Notes: generated from the sequence alone by a model not told the origin. Numbered from the stretch's first letter, positions 1 through 11,329 are shown. The stretch is DNA of 46,345 nt from Bolinopsis microptera (GCF_026151205.1 NW_026971803.1:1-46345), one strand, 5' to 3'. Numbers and translations are program-made.

Positions 1-3000
1 CAACATTCGCGTATCATCATTGGCATTGACTGGTATGTTACTATATTATACGAGCCAAGTAACAGATTTTATTCAGTTGACGGAGTTGAGCAAGGGAGAG
101 AGTACAGCAAACTACAGACTAAAAGTTACGTTAGTACTACCGCACATAACCATACCACTTACTGCGAGCGAACCTGTTGAAGATGAACAGATAAAGGGCG
201 TGCAACTGTGGTTCTCCAAATTGACTGTTTCTAACCTGAATAACGCGTGAGTTCTAACGCGTTATATGTAACGCGTGAGAGGTGATCCTTCCTTTCGAAC
301 TTTAGAACTTTTACATGAGCAAAATAAATTTCTTCCGGCAACTTGGTAATCTGTCGATGGACATTTGACACACATTAAAAGGTTACTCAACCCACGGTTG
401 ATACATACAAAATGGTTACGGCACGGTAAGTGAACAAACCTTGAAGCACGATTTGTATCTGGTAAATACACGGTTGATAAATGAACAGTACACTTCTTAG
501 TCTTATGAAATACAAAAGAACATGGCGGTGAGCGAGGATTAACTAATTAGCGAGGTTAAATAGCATTTTAGTATGTGCTTTTAATATCTTGCGTCAATCA
601 ACCGTGATGTATGTATCCATCGACAGATTACGAAATTGCCCAAAGATAAACTTTAGAATCACTAGTTACACTGTAACACCAATTGTAACACCAATGTACT
701 GCTACTGTTACGTAATTCTCTCGTATCCCAGAATGTACCTACCTCTGCTCACACTCCTACAAGAATGTTTGGAATGCTCCATAGTATCAGACCCCTCCCA
801 GTTCCCCAGCAAACCTCAGGACCCCTCTCCTTTACCCCACATCCACAACCAGGACCTTATTCCTGGGATTTTGGAGGAACTGACCCGTCATGAGAAGGTG
901 TGTTATCTTTAATTTTATTAGACAATTTTAACGAATTAATTATTCGACAATAACGAATTTTCCGTTATTTGAATAGTTATTAACTGTTTCTCAGTGTATT
1001 CAATCAATCGAAATTATTGTCATTCTTGTTCAAGTTCCAAGTATAGTTTATATGTATAATGTATATGCTGGGGGCTGTAGGACTATTGAGCGGAGGACTG
1101 TTGATCGTAGGACTGTAGGTCGGTGAAGGTCGGAATTAGGACTGTAGAGCGGTGTCAAATCGCCAGGGTAGGACTCTAGAGCGGCCGCCCTTATAGATCT
1201 CACAACATGAGGACTTTAGAGCGGTACGATCCTAAAATGAGGACTGTAGAGCGGTGGACTGTTGAGCGGTGGACTGTTGAGCGGTGGACTGTAGGCCGGT
1301 GAAGGTCGGAAGTAGGACTGTAGAGCGGCCCTCCCTTATAGATCCCATAACATGAGGACTCTAGAGCGGTACCCTCCTATAACATGAGGACTCTATAGCG
1401 GTTGAAAATTTGAAGATTGAACACTCAACGAAGCTAAGTTATACATTGTAACTCGTGATTGATTATGGTCATGACATTCTAAGATGATAACTTTATTAAA
1501 GAGTCATGGAGTTAATGAACATTTTCATTTACTTATTATAAATATTTCATTATTATAAATATTTCATTACTAATATTATAGTGTAACTTAATTTAAGATT
1601 ATTGGTCGGTCTCAACGTCTTCCAAATGATTGAAATATTCCCCTGCTACTCGAAAATGTAAAACGTGTCTTCGGTATTTTAGTGAACTGTTCGTATCAAT
1701 GTGATTTCGCTAAGCAGAGTACCGATCAAGTTCGTGCAGATCATTTAGGAATGAGGATCGCATCGCGTGTCGCTTTAGCGCCTACTAAGGATATCTCATG
1801 TTCATCAATCTGGTGACGGAACTGATTCAGATCAGATCCCATCGCAGTGCGATATCTTGTTAGGATTTCAAAGGTATGGCATAAATATCACAGCAGTGGT
1901 GGACGGTTGCTACTTCCACTTCTGCCAGGCAGTCCTGAGATGGGTGCGGGAGAACGGACTCAAGAAGTCCTACGACGATGGTATCAACAACCCCCTTACC
2001 AATTTCTGGACTCCTGGTCCTGTTCGTGTGTGGATACGGAGACTCATGCAGCTTGCTTTCCTCCCAGTCGACGATGTTGTCCCATCATACTTCGAGCTCC
2101 TAATCGAATTTGATATACAAAAACTGGATACTCCGTGATATTTATACCATACCTTCGAAAGCCTAACAAGATATCGCACTGCGATGGGATCTGATCTGAA
2201 TCAGTCCCGTCACCAGATTAGTAGGCGCTTAAGCGTCACGCGATGCGATCCTCATTCCTAAATGATCTGCACGAACTTGATCGGTACTCTGCTTAGCGAA
2301 ATCACATTGATACGAACAGTTCACTAAAATACCGAAGACACGTTTTACATTTTCGAGTAGCAGGGGAATATTTCAATCATTTGGAAGACGTTGAGACCGA
2401 CCAATAATCTTAAATTAAGTTACACTATAATATTAGTAATGAAATATTTATAATAATGAAATATTTATAATAAGTAAATGAAAATGTTCATTAACTCCAT
2501 GACTCTTTAATAAAGTTATCATCTTAGAATGTCATGACCATAATCAATCACGAGTTACAATGTATAACTTAGCTTCGTTGAGTGTTCAATCTTCAAATTT
2601 TCAACCGCTATAGAGTCCTCATGTTATAGGAGGGTACCGCTCTAGAGTCCTCATGTTATGGGATCTATAAGAGAGGGCCGCTCTACAGTCCTACTTCTGA
2701 CCTTCACCGGCGTACAGTCCACCGCTCAACAGTCCACCGCTCTACAGTCCTCATTTTAGGATCGTATCGCTCTAAAGTCCTCATGTTGTGAGATCTATAA
2801 GGGTGGCCGCTCTAGAGTCCTACCCTGGCGATTTGACACCGCTCTACAGTCCTACTTCCGACCTTCACCGACCTACAGTCCTACGCTCAACAGTCCACCG
2901 CTCAATAGTCCTGCTCCCATGCTGGGATCTCTAATACTTCTATAAACTTTTACCCGATCGTAACTGTAAGAATTCACTTAACAATAAACTCACTTCTCCA

Positions 3001-6000
3001 CTAAAGAAATAACCCATCTAAATTATACAATAATCATCTAAATAGCTAATCAATCCTCACACTAGCTAAAGCAAGAAATGCAAGAAGAAAAGAGCAGACA
3101 GCGGCGTAACCTTGTATACGCCGGTATCCCTGTAAACTCCTCCCCTTCCCCCAGCGCTAACAACTCTCCTGGTCACAATATATCTCCTGAGCTGCCCAGC
3201 ACTCCTCAGAGCAGGTTAGTTAATTAATTAGGGGGTCATTAGGAGCAATTAGCAGCAATTAGTTCATCATTAGGAGCAACTAGCAGCAATTAGTTCATTA
3301 TTAGGAGCAACTAGCAGCAATTAGTACATTATTAGGAGCAACTAGAAGCAATTAGTCCATTATTAGGAGCAACTAGCAGCAATTAATTCATTATTAGGAG
3401 CAATTAGCAGCAATTAGTTCATTATTAGGAGCAACTAGCAGCTCAATTAGTTCATTATTAGGAGCAACTAGCAGCAATTAGTTCATTATTAGGAGCAACT
3501 AGCAGCAATTAGTTCATTATTAGGAGCAACTAGAAGCAATTAGTTCATTATTAGGAGCAATTAGCAGCAATTAATTCATTATTAGGAGCAATTAGCAGCA
3601 ATTAGTTCATTATTAGGAGCAACTAGCAGCAATTAGTTCATTATTAGGAGCAACTAGCAGCAATTAGTTCATTATTAGGAGTTATAACTTCATTATCGTT
3701 CCTTATATCCTGGATATATTATACATACATTGTATCATGTATGTAATGACTTAATGAGACAACCAAGAATTTTAAGTGGATACGATTAAAGTTTGTTTAC
3801 TGTTAGTACACCCAATTTGAAATGTGTAAGACAGAGAACCCCCTACAGAAGGAGCAGTATCAGCAGTGTGAATATATCAGACACCCACCTAGCCGGCTCC
3901 CCTCTCTCCTCCCTCCCCGACTTGTTCCCACTCCTCAACAACCTGGTACTCGGCTTCACTTTCGACAGCTTCAGTGCTGACTTTCTCTATAACACAGATA
4001 ATAACTCCGGGGAGAAACACAGGTGGGCAGGGTCTTATGGTTGTGGTGTTAAGAGATGTTATTCTGAAAATTATCCGCTAACAAGACAGGATTAACTGTA
4101 CAGTTTTCACCAAATTAAAACAACATAAAGAACACATTTCACCAAACTCAAACAACAGTTTAAAGAACACATTATCCCAATTAATTAAATGCTTGATCAA
4201 ACGATTTCTAATTTTCTAACCTCACAACACCACCAGGTCTCGGAGATTCATATCAGACATACCTCTCCACATGTGGATGATCGAGGAGATCGCTGCTAAT
4301 GACGTCACGACCACGCCCAGTGACGTTATTGTGGAGAACGGACACAGGAAGCTAACTAGAAATACACTACGGAGGCAGGACACAATCACCTCCCTGGCTA
4401 CTGATTATTTGCTCCTCATGAAGTGCTCTAAATCTGTGAGTTTTTATTTCTATCTCTTATCTCTTATCTATCTCTTATCTATCTCTTATCTATCTCTTAT
4501 CTATCTCTTATCTATCTCTTATCTATCTCTTATCTATATCTCTTATCTATCTCTTATCTATCTCTTATCTATCTCTTATCTCTTATCTCTTATCTATCTC
4601 TTATCTTGAGCTGTAATAACTCCGTAATATTTATATTATGATCGCAAAATTTGTTAATGGTAAATGGAACTCAAAAACGTCAAAATTATCTGAAAGCTCG
4701 TTGTTTCGGTAAATCGAAATTTACCGACGGATTTGTCTGTATTATTTACTATTTCTATTTTGTTTATGGTATAATTTAGCATGCGAGAAATCATGTCTGA
4801 TTCTGTATTGAAAGTAAAAAGTAGCTATACTAATTAAGATAATCAAAAGATGGAAATAATGACCCTATGAGAAGACTCTCAGACTAATTTTAATAAGACC
4901 ACTAACAAACGAAGACGTTAAATACGTAAAATAATCGCCTCAATTATCAAATCCACCGCAAATTAATGGTAAAAACGAGCGATCAAACGAATGATGCCGC
5001 TATGATGCGGTTCAAATAAAGAATTTAATCGTTTACTTGTAATAAATAAACTTAATTCAACGAGGACGCTATAAACTAAATGAAATATATAATAGTGATT
5101 GGTTAGCACTGATCTAATAATAGCAGAGTTGCAAAGATTAGAAATGTACAGAAATATCTTTACAAATATCTTATAAATATAAATATATCCACGAATCACA
5201 AATATCTTTTCCACGAGTCAGTTGCCTGAAATGTTTCTGAAATGACAGTTTCTTCTCAAGGTGACATTCTTTACCCAATGAATGATTTGATCATTGAATG
5301 CGGTGATTGTGTCCTCAGCGGTAAGGAAAGATTAGTTAATCTTCGTTCCTCATTGATTGTTTCTGTATAAATATACCACATGTAAGACCTGCGGCCCTAT
5401 TCCCACAGAATTACATCTCATACGGAAAAATTATAATTAACTTCAGTAAATTAATTCAGGGAATCTATTTATATTCATGAGTAACGAGCAGGTCCTGGGA
5501 ATAGGGGTAAACTAATTTACATACCTTGTTAGGCGCACTGATTAAATGAGCTCAAATTAATTCACTGATAACTAAATGAAATATATTCACTAGTACTAAG
5601 TCTGTGTTGTAAAACTAGAAACACCCCAGATTCACTATTGTCTGTGTTTTAAAACTAGAAACACCCCAGATTCACTAAGTCTGTGTTTTAAAACTAGAAA
5701 CACCCCAGATTCACTAAGTCTGTGTTGTAAAACTAGAAACACCCCAGATTCACTAAGTCTGTGTTGTAAAACTAGAAACACCCCAGATTCACTAAGTCTG
5801 TGTTGTAAAACTAGAAACACCCCAGATTCACTAAGTCTGTGTTGTAAAACTAGAAACACCCCAGATTCACTAAGTCTGTGTTGTAAAACTAGAAACACCC
5901 CAGATTCACTAAGTCTGTGTTGTAAAACTAGAAACACCCCAGATTCACTAAGTCTGTGTTGTAAAACTAGAAACAACCCATATTCACTAAGTCTGTGTTG

Positions 6001-8068
6001 TAAAACTAGAAACACCCCAGATTCACTGCACGCTGGATAGAGAACAGTACCTGTTCCTTCTCCGACTCAACCAGGAGATGACAAGTTTTGTAGAGCAGAT
6101 AATCCTCTCCGTTACTCAAATATTTACTTCTAGCGTTCAGGTAATCCTCTCCGTTACTCAAATATTTACTTCTAGCGTTCAGGTCAGATATATTTGGTTC
6201 GTTTTTAGATTCCATGACTTACCTAGCTTGTCCATATAAACTAATAATTATGTAATAATTACAATAATTGTAATAATTATGAAACTAGACAACACCTAAC
6301 ACGTGACAACAGCTAACACGTGACAACACCTAACACGTGACAACAGCTAACACGTGACAACACCTAACACGTGACAACACCTCACACGTGACATGTCCCC
6401 ACAGGACAGCTCGTGTTTCAAGATGTTAGCCCTTCTGAACCACCTGATGTTAGACATCGCTCTCCCGGAGCCTCCTCGCCCCTACATCCCCTCCCTGTCA
6501 ACTTCTCCTCCCGACACTGCTAGTACTAGTCTTAGTCACCTGACTAGTGATAGTCCTTCTATTGGGTGGGTCCTGCAAATAATCCGAGGCATAAATCAAA
6601 ATTATAAGATGATTATATTATTTACAATCGTGCTAAAAATCGCGAGATTTTAACTCCATCTGCGAGCTAAAATTGGTTTACTTTTTGGTAAATTGTTTGC
6701 TTTTTAATCCGGTTGCAGGGCGCAGGCTGCAGGGGGATTTCGTCAAGTTGAAAACATAGTATAGTATGGATATAAATCAATACATACACTTTATAGCAAT
6801 AACATATGTTATATCCATCACTAACTAGGATAATTACTAACCAGATCACTTTCTTCCCAGATGTCGAGAATCTTTTCTAGCGGAAGAAGACATAGTCTTA
6901 CTGGAGAGAACTGATACACCCGAGAATGATCAAAAAAACAAATTAAACTGGATTGTTCTCAGCAGATCCGACTCGACTATAGCCTCTCTTTCTGGTTTGT
7001 CAATTGTTTCCATGTTATGTCAATGTACGGTTTCTGCAAAATGTAAAGTTTGGAATGTGGGAGATAATAAAAGAAGAACTTTATCAAGTATGGAAAATTC
7101 CGTATGCATGCAATAATGACGTACCTTAACTAAACTTTTACTTTTCAGAGAGATTGTCTCTGCAGTCAGAGGAAGACGCTCTCAGCATCTCATCCATCAC
7201 CAACGAACTAAATCCCCTAGCTAAAGGAGACACCAAAGAGACACTCCTCAAGTTCATCACTCGAGTAAGCAAGAAGAAAGAGACTTTGTCAGTGGGGGTC
7301 CAAACCACCACGGAGGACAGCTTAGTCGCGCACAACTACCAGCAACTGCACGCAGTGAGCGCTAAACTTATCAGTGAGGGTCTATCTAGTGAGGGTGTTT
7401 TGTCACGTGATCAGATTCAGGTTCACTGTGGTGATGCTGTGTTGGCGGTACATTCTGCACTTGATGTCATTACCAAGGTCACGTGTCGTAGAGTCCTAGT
7501 TTTGGACGAGGATTTGGAGATAAAGCCCCGGGAGTTTCCTTTGTCTAAGTGGAGGTGTCGTGGCTCAGAATCGAGTGACGCTCATCAGATTTATGCTAGG
7601 ATAGAATTGAACCCAGTAGAACCTCCAATTCTCAGATCTTCAACCATGGTAGACAAAACACAAATTGTTGATGACTTTAGTGACGTCACGAGCGACGATA
7701 TCACAACTTCCTTAGAATCTCTCCAGATGAACTGCGAGGTAGAGGCCAGTAGTCTTATCGCCTCGCTTAGAGACCGGTCTCTGGAGGGGTTAGCAGTGTT
7801 TTTCGAGCCTGATCCCACTCTTGCAAGTATCCCTCTCACTTTGAAATGCACTGTGCGGGATTGTCAAGTGGAGCTTCAAGTTGGTGCCGCGCAACAGACA
7901 GTGCACGTGCAAGGAGTTAGAATTAAACTCAATCAAGATGAAAGTTGGGAAATCGGACATGATCTGATTGATAGCTGCGAATTAGAGAGATTACGAACGG
8001 AAAACGAAGTATTGCGTGAGAAATTGAGACTGCTATCGATTCAGTTTAATTGTACCCCAGAAGATTGA
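1..8068 (+). CDS. Probable BLTP3-type (UHRF1BP1/SHIP164-like) lipid transfer protein, C-terminal 8 exons
   Basis: Eight exons can be chained with GT-AG borders and matching phase: 1-246, 732-897, 3072-3214, 3807-4022, 4237-4435, 6405-6565, 6861-6994 and 7149-8068 (TGA). They give about 727 residues; the N-terminus lies upstream of the window. The long last exon encodes a beta-rich stretch of the VPS13-like kind, with alternating PLTLKCTVRDCQVEL and later a short D-rich turn before EI. It ends in a predicted coiled coil (ELERLRTENEVLREKLRLL). Ser/Pro-rich linkers fill exons 2 to 4. The order (beta repeats, disordered linkers, terminal coiled coil) and inferred length resemble the UHRF1BP1/UHRF1BP1L family, which moves lipid between membranes at endosomal contacts. 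The family call is from pattern memory, so another chorein/RBG protein remains possible. The exon chain is much firmer than the name. Exon 3's acceptor (CTAAAG) is weak and was chosen by phase. Confidence 0.6.
247..731 (+). other. Intron 1 of the BLTP3-like gene
   Basis: Phase-2 intron. The donor GTGAGT at 247 lies in a short motif, TAACGCGTGA, that recurs exactly at 269 and imperfectly at 255, so a second donor-like site sits 28 bp downstream. The rest shows no coding pattern or recognisable repeat. Confidence 0.6.
1073..2918. mobile_element. MULE-type foldback transposon with ~0.8 kb inverted arms
   Basis: The left arm (about 1073-1892) reappears inverted as the right arm (about 2137-2918), with small indels such as an extra ~20 bp near 1790. 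The flanks carry an identical 8 bp direct repeat ATGCTGGG (1065-1072 and 2919-2926), the target-duplication size used by Mutator-like elements. Subterminal parts of both arms are built of repeated GGACTGTAGAGCGGT units, which may be transposase binding sites. The unique centre encodes a transposase fragment. The element lies in intron 2 of the BLTP3-like gene and does not touch an exon. It lacks a full transposase, so it is non-autonomous. Confidence 0.8.
1893..2112 (+). pseudogene. MULE transposase domain fragment
   Basis: One open frame reads VVDGCYFHFCQAVLRWV, then a spacer, then VRVWIRRLMQLAFLP and a terminal SYFELL. This is the back half of the MULE transposase domain: the GC.FHF.QA helix followed by the LAFLP..DV...FE.L block. 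Only about 70 residues remain, with no upstream catalytic aspartates and no zinc finger, so it cannot be an active enzyme. It is the only non-inverted part of the foldback element, meaning the inverted arms have closed in on a remnant of the parental gene. Confidence 0.7.
3237..3680. repeat. 31-bp minisatellite, ~14 copies, intron 3
   Basis: Tandem units built of TTCATTATTAGGAGCAAC plus TAGCAGCAATTAG run through most of intron 3 of the BLTP3-like gene. Copies differ by single bases (CAACTAG or CAATTAG, GCAGC or GAAGC) and one has a 2 bp insertion. There is no conserved frame, so it is non-coding. Confidence 0.9.
4449..4606. repeat. 11-bp satellite (CTTATCTATCT)n with 6-bp variants
   Basis: A pyrimidine-rich array begins 13 bp after the exon 5 donor (GTGAGT at 4436). 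It has about 14 units of CTTATCTATCT with shorter CTTATC slips. It reads open on plus only because the unit contains no stop; the predicted peptide is repetitive and not coding. Confidence 0.9.
4607..5597. other. Intron 5 AT-rich spacer
   Basis: About 1 kb of AT-rich sequence between two tandem arrays in intron 5. I see no exon, domain or repeat family here; the longest open frame (minus, 4963-5214) has a low-complexity translation. Confidence 0.5.
5598..6026. repeat. 39-bp minisatellite, 11 copies, intron 5
   Basis: The unit starts AAGTCTGTGTTGTAAAACTA and continues GAAACACCCCAGATTCACT. Copies are nearly identical; one carries AACAACCCATA instead of AACACCCCAGA, and a few read GTTTTA for GTTGTA. 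Because 39 is a multiple of three, the minus strand is open across the whole array (13-residue repeat VFLVLQHRLSESG). That frame has no start context or domain and lies within an intron. Confidence 0.92.
6099..6182. repeat. 42-bp tandem duplication
   Basis: Two adjacent copies of a 42 bp unit that starts at AATCCTCTCCGTTACTCAAA and ends in TCTAGCGTTCAG. They lie in intron 5, just downstream of the 39 bp array, and are identical apart from the first two bases. Confidence 0.85.
6290..6392. repeat. 17-bp array with six CACGTG E-boxes
   Basis: Six units alternate between ACACCTAACACGTGACA and ACAGCTAACACGTGACA, ending 12 bp before the exon 6 acceptor (CACAG at 6404). Each unit contains the palindrome CACGTG, the core E-box of bHLH-ZIP factors such as MYC, MAX and USF. 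Whether it regulates anything cannot be told from sequence; tandem slippage alone could have made it. Confidence 0.85.
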
Positions 8069-8321
8069 GTTGATAATTTAATGACGATGTATCAGATTGC
8101 AGCTGGAGCGTTGATAAGAATTGCTGGTTCAGTGTTTTAAATAATTGTTGCTATCTGCCAGGACATTTGCTCATTCGAGCAATGTCGGAAGATGTATAAT
8201 TATGTCACCTTATCGTAATTTTAAGAAGGGTTTGATATCCTATATAAACAGTTGACGGTTTCAATTTATTTACTCTTCGCCACTTTCATTTCAGCCTCCT
8301 ATAATAATCTAATCACTGAAA

Positions 8322-8327
8322 AATAAA
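8322..8327 (+). terminator. Candidate poly(A) signal of the BLTP3-like gene
   Basis: AATAAA about 255 bp after the TGA at 8066-8068, in AT-rich 3' UTR-like sequence. It is the first canonical hexamer downstream. Confidence 0.5.
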
Positions 8328-8901
8328 TAATTTTCCATCCCATTTGCCACTAAAGACCGCTACGGCTATTATTATCTGGGGCTCACGTGTCCTTACAATT
8401 TCACTATACTTGTTTATGCAAGCTAAAGCAGTACGTTATTAGTTATACTTTAAGGAGTGACTTTATTTTTTACCCGGTGCTTTTAAATTTGATATTATCA
8501 ATATGCAATATTATACGCTGATTTCATCTTAATATAAGGTTTATTTTGTTTTCCAATCTGTTTAAGTTATTCAGTAAAATATTTTTGATAAATTTAATTT
8601 TGTTTGAATGTAGGGTATTTTATAATATAATCATATATACGTTATTATTGCATTATGAAAAATATACTTTATCGTGAGTCTTTTTGATAAGATTACTGTA
8701 AAACTGAGACACCTATACAAAGCTTTTGTAATGTTTTGCAAACACTTTTTTAATTCTTTTAAGATATTGAATATCTGTTGACATATTTGACAGATGATGC
8801 GCGTCTACATTTGTCATTTATCTATCAAACCTTACTGGCTGGCGATATTACTACAGGTAAGGTGATAATTGCGTCTTCACAGCTTGTTGAGCTCCGAGCG
8901 C
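8328..8901. other. AT-rich intergenic spacer
   Basis: No coding potential, repeat family or RNA gene recognised. It runs from the presumed 3' end of the BLTP3-like gene to the first copy of the 189 bp duplication. Confidence 0.5.
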
Positions 8902-9258
8902 GCTCGTAAGTTCATTGCATTTGCACGCTCCAAACATTCCAAGAATGCAATTGCACCACGTACCACGTGATACAATTTAGCCAATATAATCAGAGAACAA
9001 GAATCCGCAAATGCGCACTTTTATTAGGGGTCGTTCACATATTACGTAATCATTTTTTGGAACATTTTTACCCCCCCCCCCCCCCCCCCCGCTCGTAAGT
9101 TCATTGCATTTGCACGCTTCAAACATTCCAAGAATGCAATTGCACCACGTACCACGTGATACAATTTAGCCAATATAATCAGAGAACAAGAATCCGCAAA
9201 TGCGCACTTTTATTAGGGGTCGTTCACATATTACGTAATCATTTTTTGGAACATTTTT

Positions 9259-9290
<32 letters not shown>
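8902..9290. repeat. 189-bp direct duplication ending in poly-C
   Basis: Copy A (8902-9090) and copy B (9091-9290) are almost identical, starting at GCTCGTAAGTTCATTGCATT. Both end in the left terminus of a TA-type MITE plus a homopolymer of C (20 in A, 31 in B). The break falls exactly in the C-tract, which suggests slippage there, either in the animal or in sequencing and assembly. Confidence 0.85.
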
Positions 9291-9292
<2 letters not shown>

Positions 9293-9416
9293 CCCCTCCG
9301 TAATCAGTTTTACACATAGCTATTGTTGATTGTGTCAAAATTACACTAGCGTAATCATTCGGAACCCCCCGCCCCCCCCCCCCCCTCAGCTGATTACGTA
9401 ATATGTGAACGACCCC
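9216..9416. mobile_element. TA-flanked MITE with expanded poly-C, copy 1
   Basis: The terminal inverted repeat GGGGTCGTTCACATATTACG starts at 9216 and its complement ends at 9416. TA dinucleotides border both sides (9214-9215, 9417-9418), as for Tc1/mariner-type elements. The interior has a C-tract of 31 and a second C-run near 9364. A sibling with the same ends and the same interior (GTAATCAGTTTTACACATAG) lies in an importin-4 intron at 32997-33159. Confidence 0.75.
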
Positions 9417-9598
9417 TACTGCCCATACCATGAAAATAAAACTTTTCGCGATAATTCAAAATCTATAATGTCCCTAATTTTCCTCCTGGTGCCGGGAGGT
9501 AACTTTAGTTTTACAAAACGAACATTTTGTTGAAAACCAGAACTTTCTATTTCTTTTACTTCTGAAGTTAGACCCCTATCATGTATCAATAAGATTTT

Positions 9599-9738
9599 TT
9601 GTAGGTTTATGACCTACCAGGACGCGCGCCGAGTTGGACTCGTCGACGGTCCTGCATCCTGGAATTAACGGGTGATACTCGTAAAATATCTGTTCCATGA
9701 ATCCAACTCGGCGCGCGTCCTGGTAGGTTATAAACCTA
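9599..9738. mobile_element. Palindromic element with 40-bp inverted ends
   Basis: TTGTAGGTTTATGACCTACC at the left and its near-complement at the right enclose a GC-rich stem (CCAGGACGCGCGCCGAGTTGGA) and a loop of about 60 bp. The left half recurs at about 20349-20402 beside CGAGTCTAGTTGGACTCGTC. The flanks show no convincing target duplication. It belongs with the other TTGTA-ended palindromes in this area. Confidence 0.6.
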
Positions 9739-9966
9739 CAATTGCTAACTTGCTCTATTCAGAGCACTTGCACTTGTATTGCAATAGCGCGCCCGCAGTA
9801 GCACGTGGTTGAGTTATAAACCTTGACGGATGTTACTCGTCTGAATTTCTTCGAAGTAGTCAACGCCGCTTTCTTCTCGAGTGCTACGAAGTAGCGCGCG
9901 CCGGGCCTGGTCATTAACAATGGTCAATATAAATATAAACCTCAAAACCTACAAATATCAAATATC

Positions 9967-10066
9967 TTGTCATACGTTTTATGACCCGCCGCACACGAGT
10001 GCGCGGCTCCCCTGTATCGTAGAAACTCTACAGTGAAACGATCGCGGGGGTCACGACGTGATACAA
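9967..10066. mobile_element. ~100-bp palindromic MITE, family A, copy 1
   Basis: The element begins TTGTCATACGTTTTATGACC and ends GGGGGTCACGACGTGATACAA; the ends are imperfect inverted repeats. The core contains a short inner palindrome, CGCACACGAGTGCGCG. Two further copies lie at 10181-10282 and about 20118-20222. The target duplication of this copy is unclear. Confidence 0.7.
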
Positions 10067-10180
10067 CAAATGTTAAATATCGGAGTTGATATAGTGATGA
10101 AAATGGGACGAAAGGTGTTCACGCTTTTCGAGCTGTAACATAATGGTTGGATTTTTTGGAATGAGCAGTGAGTTTCGCCT

Positions 10181-10282
10181 TGTCATACGTTGTATGACCC
10201 GCCGCGTACGAGTGCGCGGCTCCCCCTGTATCGTCTAAACTCTATCTAGTGATGCGACCTTGGGGGTCACCACGTGATACAA
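10181..10282. mobile_element. ~100-bp palindromic MITE, family A, copy 2, with target duplication
   Basis: Same ends and core as the copy at 9967. The 10 bases AGTTTCGCCT precede it (10171-10180) and recur at its right border, sharing its last A (from 10282). A 9-10 bp duplication suits Mutator-type transposition, so I infer it is mobilised by a MULE. It has no coding sequence. Confidence 0.72.
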
Positions 10283-10623
10283 GTTTCGCCTAGATGCCAT
10301 TTACTGAGCTGCGCTCAGCCTGTCATTCCGCCTACATGATAGCTTGTAGCGCGATGCGTTACTGCGCCGCGCCGCGCACTCATGAGGCTTCTCACAGAGG
10401 CTTCTCTGGCTAGATCGGCGAAATGCGCTACTGTGCCGCGCCGAGCTGCCATGAATTGATATCGTCAATTAAATGATAGCTTGAAGTCCCCAGGTAGAAG
10501 TGCCATATTTGATGGTGCTCGGCTTTAGCAAGCAAAATTAGGTGTAAAAGTCGCGTAATTTGACGAAATTCGTTGATTTTTGTCGTATTATTCTGTCATA
10601 TCTTCGGTTCCTAAACTTAAATC

Positions 10624-10728
10624 TTGATTCACGATGTCAATCCTTCGCATCTCGCCGATCTGCATACGGCCGGTTGCGAGAAGAATTATTTGATGCGCGG
10701 TGCGACCCAGTAGTGCATCGCGCTACAA
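10624..10728. mobile_element. ~105-bp MITE, family B, copy 1
   Basis: It begins TTGATTCACGATGTCAATCC and ends GTGCATCGCGCTACAA, with degenerate inverted ends. The flanking 9-mers ACTTAAATC and ACATGAATC agree at seven of nine positions, consistent with an old 9 bp target duplication. A cleaner copy lies at 19924-20027. Confidence 0.65.
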
Positions 10729-11191
10729 ACATGAATCATGTTGAAATTTTTTCAGAACCTTCCAATCATACTTAACTACCGAACCTAATTTAGTTGGGAG
10801 AGATTGGCCTTGATTAAGAGGTTTACAAATAAAAAATAGGTATAAATTCGTTGATAACTCAAATTCTGACCATCGAAATTGCTCAAACTAATTTAGGTTC
10901 TGTAAATGTTTACTTGATTCACGATGTCAATCCTTCGCAGCTCGGTGAGGCACAGTGGTGCATCTCGCCGATCTACCGAAGGATTGATGCATAACAACAA
11001 GACACGCGCTGCGCTAAAGACGCGCATTTTCTGAGTGATGTTAACGATAGCTTTAAATTCACTGATGTCATTATTATTCAGCGTGACCGGTAATAGTTTA
11101 AAAATCAGAAGGAGAAAACACATGTTTAAATTACTAAAAAAGGAGTATCACTTTACAGGATTGAATTTAAATATAGTCATAATAGATAAGA

Positions 11192-11310
11192 GAGGAATTT
11201 GTTTCCCTTTGAATCAATCAAACTAGATGAATTGTTGTAAATACTTAGATCAAACTATCAATCTACAGGCTATCGTCAAACATGTTGCAAGGCGTCATCT
11301 TCAGTGACAT
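11192..11310. repeat. ~118-bp dispersed inverted repeat, copy 1
   Basis: This segment, starting GAGGAATTTGTTTCCCTTTG and ending CGTCATCTTCAGTGACAT, is repeated in inverse orientation at 20517-20634 with only a few differences. The two copies lie about 9.2 kb apart on either side of the repeat-rich core. They could be members of a dispersed family or the traces of an inverted duplication. Confidence 0.75.
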
Positions 11311-11329
11311 AATAGATAAGAGTTTATTA

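Noticed and set aside
3237-3680. Regular repeats that look at first like a CRISPR array (also 5598-6026 and 33640-37005)
   Set aside because: These are contiguous tandem repeats without unique spacers, in a eukaryotic genome. They are minisatellites or, in importin-4, an exon-junction array.
4271-4609. A plus-strand ORF running from exon 5 into a Leu/Ser/Tyr-rich repeat
   Set aside because: The first part is genuine exon 5, but the frame continues past a good GTGAGT donor at 4436 into an 11 bp satellite; exon 6 joins in phase at 6405.
5635-6015. A 126-codon minus-strand ORF encoding a perfect 13-residue repeat
   Set aside because: It exists only because the 39 bp tandem unit is a multiple of three and has no stop in that frame. 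It lies in an intron and has no domain or start context.
9231-9431. A glycine-rich minus-strand ORF
   Set aside because: The glycines are translated poly-C tracts within the MITE.
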